A DNA stretch of 64,000 nt from Fibrobacter sp. (lineage in GTDB: Bacteria > Fibrobacterota > Fibrobacteria > Fibrobacterales > Fibrobacteraceae), in assembly GCA_017642335.1 (NCBI GenBank), contig JAGCPF010000032.1, positions 1 to 64,000 of the forward strand, given 5' to 3'. The stretch's first letter is position 1. Every line of letters begins with the position of its first letter. Below, piece by piece: positions 1 through 8,600 of this stretch. Both the position numbers and the translations under genes were made by a program. Below the pieces are notes generated by a model. That model saw only the letters and a program-made list of their open reading frames with translations, searched no databases and had not been told where the DNA came from.

Positions 1-526
1 GAAGAAGATTCTCGAATTCATCGTCGAAAAGAATCCGGAACTCGAAAACAAGGAACTCATCGCCCGCCAGATCGGCATTTCCGCGCTCACCTTCAACGAC
101 CTCAAGAACAGCCGCCTGAAGGACGTGCGTTTCGATTGGGATGCCGTGATGAGCTTCGAAGGCGATACGGGTCCGTATGTGCAGAACGCCCACGTGCGCC
201 TCTGCAGCATCATGCGCAAGGCCGGCTACACGGTGAACATCGCCGATGTGGACATGGCCCAGCTCAGCGACGATGCCGCCTACAGCCTCATCAACATTCT
301 GTCGAAGAAGGGCAAGAAGATTCTGGACGCCGTCGCCGGTGACGAACCGAGCGTTCTCGCCCAGTACGCCCTGGAAATCGCAGAAGCCGCGCACAAGTTC
401 ATCCACGAAGACCGCGTGCTCGGCAGCGCCGAAGAAAAATCACGCCTGTTCCTGGTTCAGGCCACGCAGATTGTGCTCGAAAACGTGCTCGATTTGCTCG
501 GACTCTTCCCCATCAGGCAGATGTAG
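1..526 (+). CDS. argS: Arginine--tRNA ligase, C-terminal part (5' truncated)
   Basis: Charges tRNA-Arg with arginine in the cytoplasm. Only the last 175 codons are present; the reading frame is open from base 2 and the start lies outside the window. The segment EGDTGPYVQNAHVR is the conserved stretch just after the catalytic core of class I ArgS, and the rest is the all-alpha anticodon-binding (DALR) domain ending in LLGLFPIRQM, the usual type of ArgS C-terminus. A hairpin terminator follows 50 bases after the stop. The identification is firm; nothing can be said of the HIGH and KMSKS motifs, which are outside the window. Confidence 0.95.
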   Translation, partial: KKILEFIVEKNPELENKELIARQIGISALTFNDLKNSRLKDVRFDWDAVMSFEGDTGPYVQNAHVRLCSIMRKAGYTVNIADVDMAQLSDDAAYSLINILSKKGKKILDAVAGDEPSVLAQYALEIAEAAHKFIHEDRVLGSAEEKSRLFLVQATQIVLENVLDLLGLFPIRQM

Positions 527-540
527 CAGCGCGCTTCGCG

Positions 541-611
541 CAGTAGGAAGTAGGAAGTAGGCAGTAGACAGTAAAAAGCGAGAGTATAAACTCTCGTTTT
601 TTATTTTTTCT
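541..611. terminator. Bidirectional hairpin terminator joined to AGTAG repeats
   Basis: Four AGTAG-containing units (541-572) run into a hairpin: CGAGAGT at 579-585, loop ATAA, ACTCTCG at 590-596. A T-run follows on the plus strand and an A-run precedes it, so it can end argS on the plus strand and the gene at 601-1623 on the minus strand. The same composite (AGTAG units plus a GAGAG/CTCTC hairpin plus TTTTTTATTTT) recurs at 1763-1816. Confidence 0.75.
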
Positions 612-1623
612 TGAATTTGAAAGGAACCGTTACTTTAGATTCAAAATCAGCCTTTTCAAATGTCCAGGTAGCAACTTCATCGCAAATAGCCTTGTCAAAA
701 TCCTCATTTTCGGAATTCGAGGATTGCTTTTCCACCTTTGTAACCTTGCCATCCGGGTCTATGGTGAATTTCACAAAGACCTCAATCTGAACAGGCGCAT
801 CGGGATGCTCTAGATTCTTGACATCCTTTAGGCGGGGTAAAAACTTTGCAAACTTTTTGTGAATCTTATCCATCAGCGGTCGATTCTTTGAAACGACATC
901 GAGTACTCCTTTAATAGAGCGAGTTCCCTTCCCCACAACCATTTCTATCTGAGAAATAGGCTTATACGCAGAAAAAGAAAGGTGCGAATCCGTAATACGC
1001 AGCCAACTTGTATTGCAGTGATGCTTTATACTTTCACGCGACTCGATTTCATTTTTACTGTATTTTTTGAGTTGCAATTTTCTATACACCTCGTCACCAA
1101 ATTCTTCATGCCTTGCCAGGAGACGAATCTTGGTAAAACCGGCCGCCTTTAGCTTACCGAGAAACTTCTTGTATTTATAGATGCTTTCGTCCTGATAAGG
1201 GAACGAGAAATTCAGTTCGTTCTGGTCTACCTTCCCTGCGTTATTCTTGCGCACATCCTTCAAAAAATAAGCAACGGAATCAGGCGATGCTTGAACGACC
1301 TTATAGACCCTCGCCCAGACAGGGCGCTCGCGAGTAGTGTCATTCGTAAAGATTCGAGTGGTTAAAGCGTCAACGGTCGTTACAGAAAAGGGTTGGTTGT
1401 ACTTCACGACAAAATAGCCGTCTAGGACAAGGACATTCATGCCGTATGTACTGGCTTCACAAAAATTCTTGTTGTCACGAAATTCATCAATGGCAATAGA
1501 ACCAAAGATATCTTCAAGACCTTCCCCTAAGCCGTTAGGAAAACGAGCCGTTTCCGAAGGACGCGACACCTGTGCAAACAGCGCAACATTCAATAAAAGA
1601 ATCGTAAAAACTAGGCGCACCAT
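601..1623 (-). CDS. Secreted protein with TonB/AgmX-like C-terminal domain
   Basis: 340 residues. A short signal peptide (MVRLVFTILLLNVALFAQ) implies export. The middle is unrecognised. The last 80 residues, from about 262, read as a TonB-family C-terminal fold: IEVFVKFTIDPDGKVTKVE, then a central helix around FDKAICDEVATW and a final strand VPFKFKKK. TonB and AgmX/PglI C-termini share this pattern. The protein has no N-terminal membrane anchor followed by a Pro-rich spacer, so it is not a normal energy transducer; more likely a periplasmic protein that borrows the fold. It stands alone, transcribed against argS. The domain call is by pattern, the function unknown. Confidence 0.7.
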   Translation of the reverse strand: MVRLVFTILLLNVALFAQVSRPSETARFPNGLGEGLEDIFGSIAIDEFRDNKNFCEASTYGMNVLVLDGYFVVKYNQPFSVTTVDALTTRIFTNDTTRERPVWARVYKVVQASPDSVAYFLKDVRKNNAGKVDQNELNFSFPYQDESIYKYKKFLGKLKAAGFTKIRLLARHEEFGDEVYRKLQLKKYSKNEIESRESIKHHCNTSWLRITDSHLSFSAYKPISQIEMVVGKGTRSIKGVLDVVSKNRPLMDKIHKKFAKFLPRLKDVKNLEHPDAPVQIEVFVKFTIDPDGKVTKVEKQSSNSENEDFDKAICDEVATWTFEKADFESKVTVPFKFKKK

Positions 1624-1655
1624 AGCCTATATATACAAAAGAATAGAGCGAAAAA

Positions 1656-1763
1656 TTACTTGCCGGATTCTCGTGCGACCTGTTCGAGGCCATTGGCCCA
1701 TTCGGTCCGAATTTTCTGCTTGAGTTTCTTGGCGAACTCAGGCCTACGAACCTTTGGGCTCGC
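1656..1763 (-). pseudogene. Possible C-terminal gene remnant
   Basis: Reading the minus strand from about 1763 to a TAA at 1656-1658 gives about 34 codons with protein-like composition (SPKVRRPEFAKKLKQK, then IRTEWANGLEQVARESGK). There is no start codon with a ribosome site; the frame runs back into the repeat element at 1763-1816. It looks like the tail of a charged helical protein whose front has been lost. I cannot name the family, and chance is not excluded. Confidence 0.3.
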
Positions 1764-1857
1764 GGCAGTAGACAATAAAAAATGAGAGCTTTCAAGCTCT
1801 CGTTTTTTATTTTACATTTAGAAAACTTCCTACCGTCTACTTCCTACTGTCTACTAA
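1763..1857. repeat. Second AGTAG-plus-hairpin element, bidirectional terminator
   Basis: GGCAGTAGACAATAAAAAAT leads into a hairpin (GAGAGCT 1784-1790, loop TTCA, AGCTCTC 1795-1801) with T-runs on both sides, matching the composite at 541-611. A further inverted group of TAC/CTAC units (CCTACCGTCTACTTCCTACT and onward, 1830-1856) abuts the stop codon of the next minus-strand gene. The hairpin probably terminates that gene. Confidence 0.65.
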
Positions 1858-2975
1858 TTTCCGTTGATGCAGCGGACGGAGTAGGCGTTGTTCTTCGCGT
1901 TGCTCGGTACGAGCTGGCGGACCATCTGGTCGCTCATGCGTCCCATGGACCAAAGCCAAATGGTTTCGTTGCGGCCGTTCTGGGCGCTCCAGAAACCTGC
2001 ATATTCACCCATGTCCTCGTAACGGACGGTCGTCTTGCCGATCAGCTTGCGGTATCCCGAAGAAAAGACGGAGAAGCCGTATTCGTCCGTGCCGCCACCG
2101 CCGTGCCAGCCGGTGGTCGCTTTCATCTTGTTTGCGAACTTTTCACACTTGTCCACGCCGTCATAGCAGCCGGTCAAGCCCTTCAGCATGTCGGACCATT
2201 CGCGGTCACGCGGCAAGTGCCAGCCTTCCGGGCAAGCCTTGCGGGCGCCTTCCAGGTCGTACAGGCGGCCACTTCTCGTGCAGTAGGCGTCATTGTCATC
2301 GTAGCACCAGGAATGCCCTTCGACATTGTAGTTGACATTCTGCGCAAACCATTCACGGCCTTCCACCTTGATAGTCCTATAGACCTGACCATCACGAGCG
2401 TCTTTCACCATGCCAATCTTGTCGCGAATCTGCAGACGATGTTCCTGTTCCGCCTTACGGAATTCAATCAGCTTCTGGCGCTTGGGCCTCTCGCGGGTTT
2501 CGAAATCGAGATCCCACGTTTCCTGGGCTTCCGCATTCTTGAATTTAATTTTTAGTTTGTCCACAACATACAGTTCATCACCGCAAGCAAGGTCCACGCC
2601 CTTCACGTCCAAAATCAGCTGTGTATCGCCGAACTGGCGCGGTTTATCAAAGTACGAAATCCAGGCTTCCTTGCTCTCGTCGCACTTTTCATAGAAATTT
2701 TCTTTCTCTATCTTATCGGCAGGGACAGTGAGGTTACCCGACACGGCGAATTCAAACAAACTATCCTTAACCACGAAAGCGACAGGTTGCACTTCCTTGT
2801 AGTGCGTGTACTTGCCCATGCGGATTTTGCCTTCAACTTTTGCAGCGGCGTATTCACCCTGGCCTTCGGCATTGAAAATGGCATCCCAGGTTTTCGGAGG
2901 AATTGCAAAAACTTGTGACGCAGCAAGGCCGAAAATGCCTGCCAGCGCAATTTTTGAAAAATACCCTTTGTTCAC
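1854..2975 (-). CDS. Secreted protein with Fibrobacter major paralogous (FISUC) domain
   Basis: 373 residues. Signal peptide cleaved after SQVFA (about residue 24). Residues 25-190 form an unassigned N-terminal region. From about 195 to the end lies the domain called the Fibrobacter succinogenes major paralogous domain: GREWFAQNVNY, Cys pairs, ACPEGWHLPRDREWSDM, a Gly-rich SSGYR segment, GFWSAQN and the closing SVRCING. The domain is common in secreted Fibrobacter proteins and resembles formylglycine-enzyme/C-lectin-like folds. Its role is not established; surface or periplasmic location is inferred. Divergent from purU, 89 bases apart. Confidence 0.85.
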   Translation of the reverse strand: MNKGYFSKIALAGIFGLAASQVFAIPPKTWDAIFNAEGQGEYAAAKVEGKIRMGKYTHYKEVQPVAFVVKDSLFEFAVSGNLTVPADKIEKENFYEKCDESKEAWISYFDKPRQFGDTQLILDVKGVDLACGDELYVVDKLKIKFKNAEAQETWDLDFETRERPKRQKLIEFRKAEQEHRLQIRDKIGMVKDARDGQVYRTIKVEGREWFAQNVNYNVEGHSWCYDDNDAYCTRSGRLYDLEGARKACPEGWHLPRDREWSDMLKGLTGCYDGVDKCEKFANKMKATTGWHGGGGTDEYGFSVFSSGYRKLIGKTTVRYEDMGEYAGFWSAQNGRNETIWLWSMGRMSDQMVRQLVPSNAKNNAYSVRCINGN

Positions 2976-3064
2976 AGCGTTTATCCCTGTAAATAGTGTT
3001 GAACATGAACAATGTTAGTTTTTTTTATTCTTTTTGGAAACCTTTGTTTTATTAAATTGTAGGC

Positions 3065-3910
3065 ATGGCAATTACTCGTTACATACTTCAAATCCATTGT
3101 CCCGACCAAAAGGGCCTGATTGCGGGTACAACCCAGGTTCTGGCCAAGGCCGGCGCGAATATTATCGATTTACAGCAGCATACGGCAAAAGACATCGAAA
3201 CTTTCTTTTTGCGCGCCGTTTTTGACATGGAATCGGCAGACATCCAAGAAGTCTACAAGCACCTTGAGACCCTGGCCCCCCGTTTGGAACTCAACTGGAA
3301 ACTCTTTGACACATCCAAAACCGAACGTGTCGCCATTTTCGTGTCCAAAACGGACCACTGCCTTTACGACCTCCTCCTGAAGCACCGCGACGGAGACCTC
3401 CCCTGCGAATTCAGCTGCATTGTCGGAAACCACCCCGATCTCGGTCCCGTGGGCGGTACCTTCGGCGTGCCGTTCTACTACGTGCCGTCCAACCCCGACA
3501 AGAGCATCCCCGAGAACCGGTTCAGGGAAATCATCGCCGAGACAAAGACCGACACGGTCGTACTCGCCCGCTACATGCAGATTTTGAGCGAGTCCTTCAC
3601 CGAAGAATTCAAGTACAGGATCATCAACATCCACCATGGGTTCCTACCTGCATTCAAGGGTGCAAAGCCCTACCACCAGGCCTGGCACAAGGGCGTCAAG
3701 ATTATCGGCGCCACGGCGCACTTCGCCACGGAGGACCTGGACCAGGGGCCCATCATCTGCCAGGACATCCAGCGCGTGCCCGAAACGGCCAGCATCGACG
3801 AACTTGTGGAACTAGGCAAAGATATTGAGAAGCGCACGCTTTCCCAGGCACTTAAACTTTGGCTCGAGCACCGCGTGTTCGTATACGCCGGTAGAACATT
3901 CATCCTCTAG
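3065..3910 (+). CDS. purU: Formyltetrahydrofolate deformylase
   Basis: Hydrolyses 10-formyl-tetrahydrofolate to formate and tetrahydrofolate, balancing one-carbon units and feeding formate to purine synthesis. 281 residues, the family's normal length. An N-terminal ACT domain (about 5-85, beginning YILQIHCPDQKGLIAG) is followed by a formyltransferase fold. The catalytic signature INIHHGFLPAFKG is at 187-199 and the conserved Asp is in EDLDQGPI (D226). The purU type is separated from purN by the ACT domain. It starts an apparent run with the membrane protein (8 bases downstream) and pyrE. Start chosen as the first ATG, matching the ACT domain edge. Confidence 0.95.
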   Translation: MAITRYILQIHCPDQKGLIAGTTQVLAKAGANIIDLQQHTAKDIETFFLRAVFDMESADIQEVYKHLETLAPRLELNWKLFDTSKTERVAIFVSKTDHCLYDLLLKHRDGDLPCEFSCIVGNHPDLGPVGGTFGVPFYYVPSNPDKSIPENRFREIIAETKTDTVVLARYMQILSESFTEEFKYRIINIHHGFLPAFKGAKPYHQAWHKGVKIIGATAHFATEDLDQGPIICQDIQRVPETASIDELVELGKDIEKRTLSQALKLWLEHRVFVYAGRTFIL

Positions 3911-3918
3911 GAGCAGTC

Positions 3919-4464
3919 ATGTCCGAAGAACTTGAAAACAATGTCACCGAACCCACAGAACCTGTGGAAAACGCCACCAACGAACTTGCCGAAAGCACAG
4001 CTCCGGTCGCCGAACCGGCGGCTGAACAGCCCATCCCCGCTTCCGACGAGGCCGGACAGCTACCGCAGGAAGAACCCGTCGGTGTTCCCTATGCAGAAAC
4101 TTACGAGCAGCCCCAGATTATCGTCCAGAAGGAACGTAGTTTTTCCCACTACGTCGGCTTTGCGCTCATCAGCGTGCTCTGCATCTGCTTCTTCTTCATG
4201 CCGGGCATTGCGGTCACCTTCCTCGTGAGCCTCATTCCGGGCGTTGCGCTGCCGGGCATTGCCGCATGGGCATTCAGCACCATACTGAGCATCATCGCGT
4301 GGGCCATTTTCAAAATCAAGATCAGCGGGTTCAAGCGGTCGTTCCTTGTATACATCGGACTCTGCATCGCGGTTCTCGCCCTCTTGATTGCCATCGAGGT
4401 GCTGACCGAGGCCAACGTATTCTCGAAAATCATCGCATTACTTTGCGGCGGCGACGCAGCCTAA
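3919..4464 (+). CDS. Membrane protein with acidic Pro/Glu-rich N-terminus
   Basis: 181 residues, unrecognised. Residues 1-70 are low-complexity and rich in Glu, Pro, Thr and Ala with no signal peptide, so they should lie in the cytoplasm. From about 75 on there are about four hydrophobic segments (HYVGFALISVLCICFFFMPG; VTFLVSLIPG; AAWAFSTILSIIAWAIFKI; LVYIGLCIAVLALLIAIEV). A GGAG ribosome site stands before the ATG. It lies between purU and pyrE with short spacers, so is probably co-transcribed, but nothing ties it to nucleotide metabolism. Confidence 0.75.
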   Translation: MSEELENNVTEPTEPVENATNELAESTAPVAEPAAEQPIPASDEAGQLPQEEPVGVPYAETYEQPQIIVQKERSFSHYVGFALISVLCICFFFMPGIAVTFLVSLIPGVALPGIAAWAFSTILSIIAWAIFKIKISGFKRSFLVYIGLCIAVLALLIAIEVLTEANVFSKIIALLCGGDAA

Positions 4465-4493
4465 GCTAGCCGAATCCAACAGCGGAATTATTC

Positions 4494-5165
4494 ATGACTA
4501 AGACAGACAACTTTGTACATTTTCTCGTAGAAGCCGGAGCCCTCAAGTTCGGGGACTTCGTGACCAAGAGCGGACGCAACACGCCTTACTTTATCAACAC
4601 GGGCGAGTTCCGTACCGGGGCGACCCTTTCGCGCCTGGCTGAATTCTACGCAGCAGCCTTCATGGAACACTTTGACGGCAAGGCGGAAAACCTCTACGGT
4701 CCGGCCTACAAGGGCATTCCCCTTTGCGCAGCCACCGCCATGAAACTTAGCGACGTCTACGCCAGGAACCTCACGTTCACGTACAACCGCAAGGAAGTCA
4801 AGGACCACGGCGAAGGCGGTTCGCTCGTCGGCTACAAGTACGCCGAAAAGACGAACATCGTCATCATCGAAGACGTGATTACCGCCGGGACCTCCGTCAA
4901 CGAGACCATGCAGGCTCTTTCACAAATGGAGAACGCCAACGTGGTCGGTCTCCTCATCTCCGTGGACCGCCGCGAACGCCTTGAAAACGGGAAGTCCGCT
5001 TTGCAGGACGTGCAGGACCATTATGGTCTGGAAGCCCGCTCCATCGTGAGCATTGACGACATCATCAAGTTCCTCGAGGTAGAAGAGAACCGCAAGGCAA
5101 TCAACGCCCCGGAAGGAATTCTTGAAAAAGTCTACGCTTACCGCGAGCAGTGGGGAGTGAAGTAG
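4494..5165 (+). CDS. pyrE: Orotate phosphoribosyltransferase
   Basis: Transfers ribose phosphate from PRPP to orotate, giving OMP in pyrimidine synthesis. 223 residues, normal length. The PRPP loop IVIIEDVITAGTS is at 122-134; the mobile catalytic loop RKEVKDHGEGG is at 99-109 with the lysine and histidine expected for the family. N-terminal region GDFVTKSGRNTPYFINTG also matches PyrE. It follows the membrane protein by 29 bases; 31 bases separate it from the next lipoprotein start. Confidence 0.95.
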   Translation: MTKTDNFVHFLVEAGALKFGDFVTKSGRNTPYFINTGEFRTGATLSRLAEFYAAAFMEHFDGKAENLYGPAYKGIPLCAATAMKLSDVYARNLTFTYNRKEVKDHGEGGSLVGYKYAEKTNIVIIEDVITAGTSVNETMQALSQMENANVVGLLISVDRRERLENGKSALQDVQDHYGLEARSIVSIDDIIKFLEVEENRKAINAPEGILEKVYAYREQWGVK

Positions 5166-5196
5166 ACGTAAGTTCTACATGTTGGGGTATCGGATT

Positions 5197-5889
5197 ATGG
5201 TTATAAGACTGCATTTTGCAATTTGCATCATTTTGATGTGCATCCTTTGCGGATGCAGTCCGTCTTACCAGTGGCATCAATCGCACCCCAGCTACAGGAA
5301 GGCACCGACGGACTCCATTGCAGTCACGGGTCTCGACGACGCATTCGTGGTGACGCGCTCCAGCTGGTTTGCCAAGCGGCTCGAAATCAGCAAGGACAGC
5401 ATACAGACATTCACCAGTCACTTTTGCGCAAAGACCTTCCTAACGGAACTACGCAAGTCCTATGCTTCGGTGACGGTTATTCCCGACGCGGTCATCAACC
5501 ATTTTCCCGAAGAAAGCCAGAAACTCGACACGCGCATATTCATGAAGGGGCACCTCCCCGAACAAGGAATCGTCGTGAAGGATTCCGCCGGCAAAGCCCC
5601 CGCCTACATCCTGATTATCCACGAGTTTATCTTGGGAACAGACCTCCAGCGCGAAAATTTTTTCGACTACGCACTTCTCCACAACGAAGCGCCCGAAAAG
5701 AAGACATCCAAGAACCTCACGGCCATCGTATCGTACACGCTGTGGGACAACGAAAAGCAGCGACCGCTTTACAGCGCTGTTAACCAGTTTGACCAGCCAA
5801 ACATGAATCTTTCGCTTTCAGACATCGAAAGGATCGTGAGCACCGCAGTCAAACAAATCACTCAGAATCTAACGTCAGGGGTGCAATAA
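5197..5889 (+). CDS. Putative lipoprotein, unrecognised
   Basis: 230 residues from ATG 5197 (MVIRLHFAICIILMC). An upstream in-frame ATG at 5179 exists but has no ribosome site, while GGGG stands about 10 bases before 5197. Signal sequence with lipobox ILCGC, so probably lipid-anchored in the envelope. The body is mixed alpha/beta with no motif I can name. The stop overlaps the next start by one base (TAATG), implying translational coupling with the surface protein that follows; the two may act together. Confidence 0.75.
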   Translation: MVIRLHFAICIILMCILCGCSPSYQWHQSHPSYRKAPTDSIAVTGLDDAFVVTRSSWFAKRLEISKDSIQTFTSHFCAKTFLTELRKSYASVTVIPDAVINHFPEESQKLDTRIFMKGHLPEQGIVVKDSAGKAPAYILIIHEFILGTDLQRENFFDYALLHNEAPEKKTSKNLTAIVSYTLWDNEKQRPLYSAVNQFDQPNMNLSLSDIERIVSTAVKQITQNLTSGVQ

Positions 5890-7145
5890 TGAGACACGTC
5901 ATCCTTGCCGCCCTAATTTTCGCCTGTTCGGCTTTTGCCGATAACGTCTTTTTCCATCACCACTGGACACTTTGGAAAGATGCCGAAGTGCTTATCTGGA
6001 GCGCAGACAAAAATCCGGCCATCGATCCCAAGGAGTTCTGCCTTTCTCTCAAGCGCAACAACACCGGCATCGGGGAACCGAAATGCCGCCTAGCCGGCGA
6101 ATGGGAACGAGACTCCATCGCCATGCGGTATGCCAATTGGCTTGTCGCCAACATGGACGGGAACGTCAAGGCGGAGCATCTCCGGGCAAGGCACCCCGCC
6201 ATGGTCGCAAAAATCCAATCCGTCGAAGACAGGCTCGTGCTGTTCATCGGCGAGCGTGAAGGAAGCATTTTCGCAGCCACCTTTGACGAAAACAATGTAG
6301 AACCGGTCGCCGCGGGAGTCTTTACGGGCACCAAGGACAAAATCGCCCTGGGCGACAAAATTGCCAGCGCCTTTTTCGACGGGTCCGCAAAGCGCAGGCT
6401 TTCCAAGGAAGAACGCGCCAAAAGATTGACAGAACCTGACGAATCCTACAAGGAAATCCCGGGATTCCAGGGATGGGCAAGCGTAGCCATCGGTTATTCG
6501 CAAGCAAAGATTCCGCTAACCCCGAACAACTGGTACAGCAGCCACATCAATAGCCGAGTACGCGGCTACCGCATCACCAAGGACTCCGTGAGTCTCTGGA
6601 ATTTCATCGACGACTCCGACCCGCAAATAGCAGTCTATCTCGGAGGCACCTGGTACGGCTTTATCGGCGCAGAACTGATGTACCGCTACGCCTACCACGA
6701 AGTAAAAACCGACCCGCAGGACACCATCTACCGTGAACTGAGCTACTGGGGATTCCATCAGCACGAAGTCGGCCTCAACGTAATCCTTTCCAAGACATAC
6801 ACGCCCATAAAATGGTTCAAGGCAACCCCGTTCGCCTTCATAGGTTTCCAGTACAGTTTCTTCGTCGAAGATATCGGACTCAAGGACAATCACAAGAAGC
6901 CCTCCAAGGCTTACGATGTCCGTATCAAATTCGAGGATTCCTACAAGGGCGCACTGGTAGGTTTCGGCAGCCATTTCGTATTCCTCAACCACTATGGGCT
7001 TGGGTTAAGGGCCGGCATATCTTCGCGTGGCAGGAACATCGAAGAAGACCCGAGCCCCGAGGCCGCGGCGGAGCCCACGACTATCGGCAGTTCCACCATC
7101 GACTGCTTCGTCAACCTGGGTCTGGAATACCACTTCAGCATGTAA
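5889..7145 (+). CDS. Exported protein, likely beta-rich outer-membrane associated
   Basis: 418 residues with signal peptide MRHVILAALIFACSAFA. The first 180 residues are mixed; from about 195 to the end the sequence alternates polar and aromatic residues (GWASVAIGYSQAKI, YLGGTWYGFIGAELMYRYAY, HQHEVGLNVILSKTY, PFAFIGFQYSFFVE, LVGFGSHFVFLNHYGLGLRAGI) and ends in LGLEYHFSM, a C-terminal aromatic strand typical of outer-membrane barrels. I infer a small barrel with an N-terminal periplasmic region. Coupled to the preceding lipoprotein by a one-base overlap. No named family. Confidence 0.7.
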   Translation: MRHVILAALIFACSAFADNVFFHHHWTLWKDAEVLIWSADKNPAIDPKEFCLSLKRNNTGIGEPKCRLAGEWERDSIAMRYANWLVANMDGNVKAEHLRARHPAMVAKIQSVEDRLVLFIGEREGSIFAATFDENNVEPVAAGVFTGTKDKIALGDKIASAFFDGSAKRRLSKEERAKRLTEPDESYKEIPGFQGWASVAIGYSQAKIPLTPNNWYSSHINSRVRGYRITKDSVSLWNFIDDSDPQIAVYLGGTWYGFIGAELMYRYAYHEVKTDPQDTIYRELSYWGFHQHEVGLNVILSKTYTPIKWFKATPFAFIGFQYSFFVEDIGLKDNHKKPSKAYDVRIKFEDSYKGALVGFGSHFVFLNHYGLGLRAGISSRGRNIEEDPSPEAAAEPTTIGSSTIDCFVNLGLEYHFSM

Positions 7146-7196
7146 TTTTCTGTAAAGCGCATCACACGCGGGGTATGAGATCCGCGTAAAAATTGC

Positions 7197-7204
7197 TACA
7201 TTTG
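7197..7204 (+). promoter_or_regulatory. Candidate -7 promoter box of the helicase gene
   Basis: TACATTTG fits the Bacteroidetes -7 consensus TAnnTTTG and stands only 8 bases before the ATG at 7213. It shares the string TTTGGGCGCA with the fusA promoter region. I see no TTG at the usual upstream distance, so support is partial. If real, the leader is very short. Confidence 0.4.
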
Positions 7205-7212
7205 GGCGCATT

Positions 7213-8598
7213 ATGAGTGAAGAGAATATTCAGGAAAAGATTAATCCGTTTTTAACACCCGTCAAAATAATCGAACCCGAGCACAAGCTCCCCGACTACA
7301 CTTTCGATATGCTCCCCGAGGAGCAGAAGAACATTTTGAAAGGACACGGCTGGACCGACCTGATGCCCGTCCAGAGAAAGACCATCCCCTACATGCTCGC
7401 CGCCCGCGACATGCTCGTGCAATCCAAGACCGGTTCGGGAAAGACCGGCGCCTATGTCTTGCCGCTTTTGCAGGTCATCGTCCGCGACCATCTGTACCCG
7501 CAGGCACTCATCCTCGTGCCGACCCGCGAACTCTGCTTGCAGGTGGAAGACGAAATTGAAAAGCTCTCCGCAGGCACAGGCATCCGCTCGGTCGCCATTT
7601 TCGGAGGCGTGAGCTATGAGCCGCAGCTGAAGGCGCTCAAGAACGGCGTGCACATCATCGTCGCCACGCCGGGCCGCCTGATGGACCACGTGCAGCGCGG
7701 CAACGTCGACTTTCTCGACATCCGCGACCTGGTGCTTGACGAAGCAGACGAAATGCTCTCGATGGGTTTCTACCCCGACATGCAGAAAATCCGCCGTTAC
7801 CTGCCCAAGATGATTTCTTGCACGATGTTCAGCGCGACCATCCCGCAGACGGTCAAGAGCCTCGCCCGCGAATTCCAGCGTCCGAGTGCCGAATTCCTGA
7901 GTTTGAGCTACGACAAGGTCATCGCGAACAACCTGGAACACCGCTGGTACCCCTGCGACGTGATGGACAAGGACTCCATGACCATCAAGGTGCTGGAATA
8001 CTACAATCCCGACAGCTGCATGATTTTCTGCAACAAGAAATCTGACGTCAGCTACCTGGAGCAGGTACTTTCCGGCTACGGATTCCAGGTCGGCGCCCTC
8101 AGTGGCGACGTGGCCCAGGCCATGCGCGAAAAGACCCTGAACGCCTTCCGCGAGAAGAAAATCCGCATCCTCATCTGCACCGACGTGGCCGCCCGCGGCA
8201 TCGACGTGGACCACGTGACCCACGTTCTCGTGTACGACCACCCCGCCGACCACGAAGTCTACGTGCACCGTAGCGGACGTACCGCCCGTGCCGGCAAAAG
8301 CGGCCTCTGCATCTCGCTCATCACACCGGTCGAAGAAATCGAAATCAAGCAGACGGCAGCCGACTTCGGCATCAACTTCATCAAGATGGAACCGCTCACA
8401 AGCGAGGAAATCGCGAAGAAGGTCAGCGAACGCACCCGTCTCCGCCTGGAAGAAGTCCGCAAGCACTTCGGCGGACAGAAGGCGACCGAGCGCATCAGCC
8501 GCATGCTCCCGCTCGTGAAAGAACTCGCGAACGGCACCGAAGACGAACAGATGCTGCTTGCGTACCTGGTAGACAAATTTGCATGGAAGAAGGCGTAA
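7213..8598 (+). CDS. DEAD-box ATP-dependent RNA helicase
   Basis: Unwinds RNA duplexes during ribosome assembly or mRNA turnover. 461 residues. Q-motif region GWTDLMPVQRKTIPYML at 46-62, motif I SKTGSGKT 71-78, PTRELCLQ, GGVSYEPQ, TPGRLMDHV, DEAD at 176-179, SAT at 207-209, and motif VI HRSGRTARAG near 352-361. The C-terminal about 70 residues are a helical tail without the long basic extension of RhlE or the DbpA-type RNA-binding domain of DeaD, so the subtype is left open. The next gene, map, starts two bases after the stop, so the two are co-translated. Confidence 0.92.
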   Translation: MSEENIQEKINPFLTPVKIIEPEHKLPDYTFDMLPEEQKNILKGHGWTDLMPVQRKTIPYMLAARDMLVQSKTGSGKTGAYVLPLLQVIVRDHLYPQALILVPTRELCLQVEDEIEKLSAGTGIRSVAIFGGVSYEPQLKALKNGVHIIVATPGRLMDHVQRGNVDFLDIRDLVLDEADEMLSMGFYPDMQKIRRYLPKMISCTMFSATIPQTVKSLAREFQRPSAEFLSLSYDKVIANNLEHRWYPCDVMDKDSMTIKVLEYYNPDSCMIFCNKKSDVSYLEQVLSGYGFQVGALSGDVAQAMREKTLNAFREKKIRILICTDVAARGIDVDHVTHVLVYDHPADHEVYVHRSGRTARAGKSGLCISLITPVEEIEIKQTAADFGINFIKMEPLTSEEIAKKVSERTRLRLEEVRKHFGGQKATERISRMLPLVKELANGTEDEQMLLAYLVDKFAWKKA

Positions 8599-8600
8599 TC

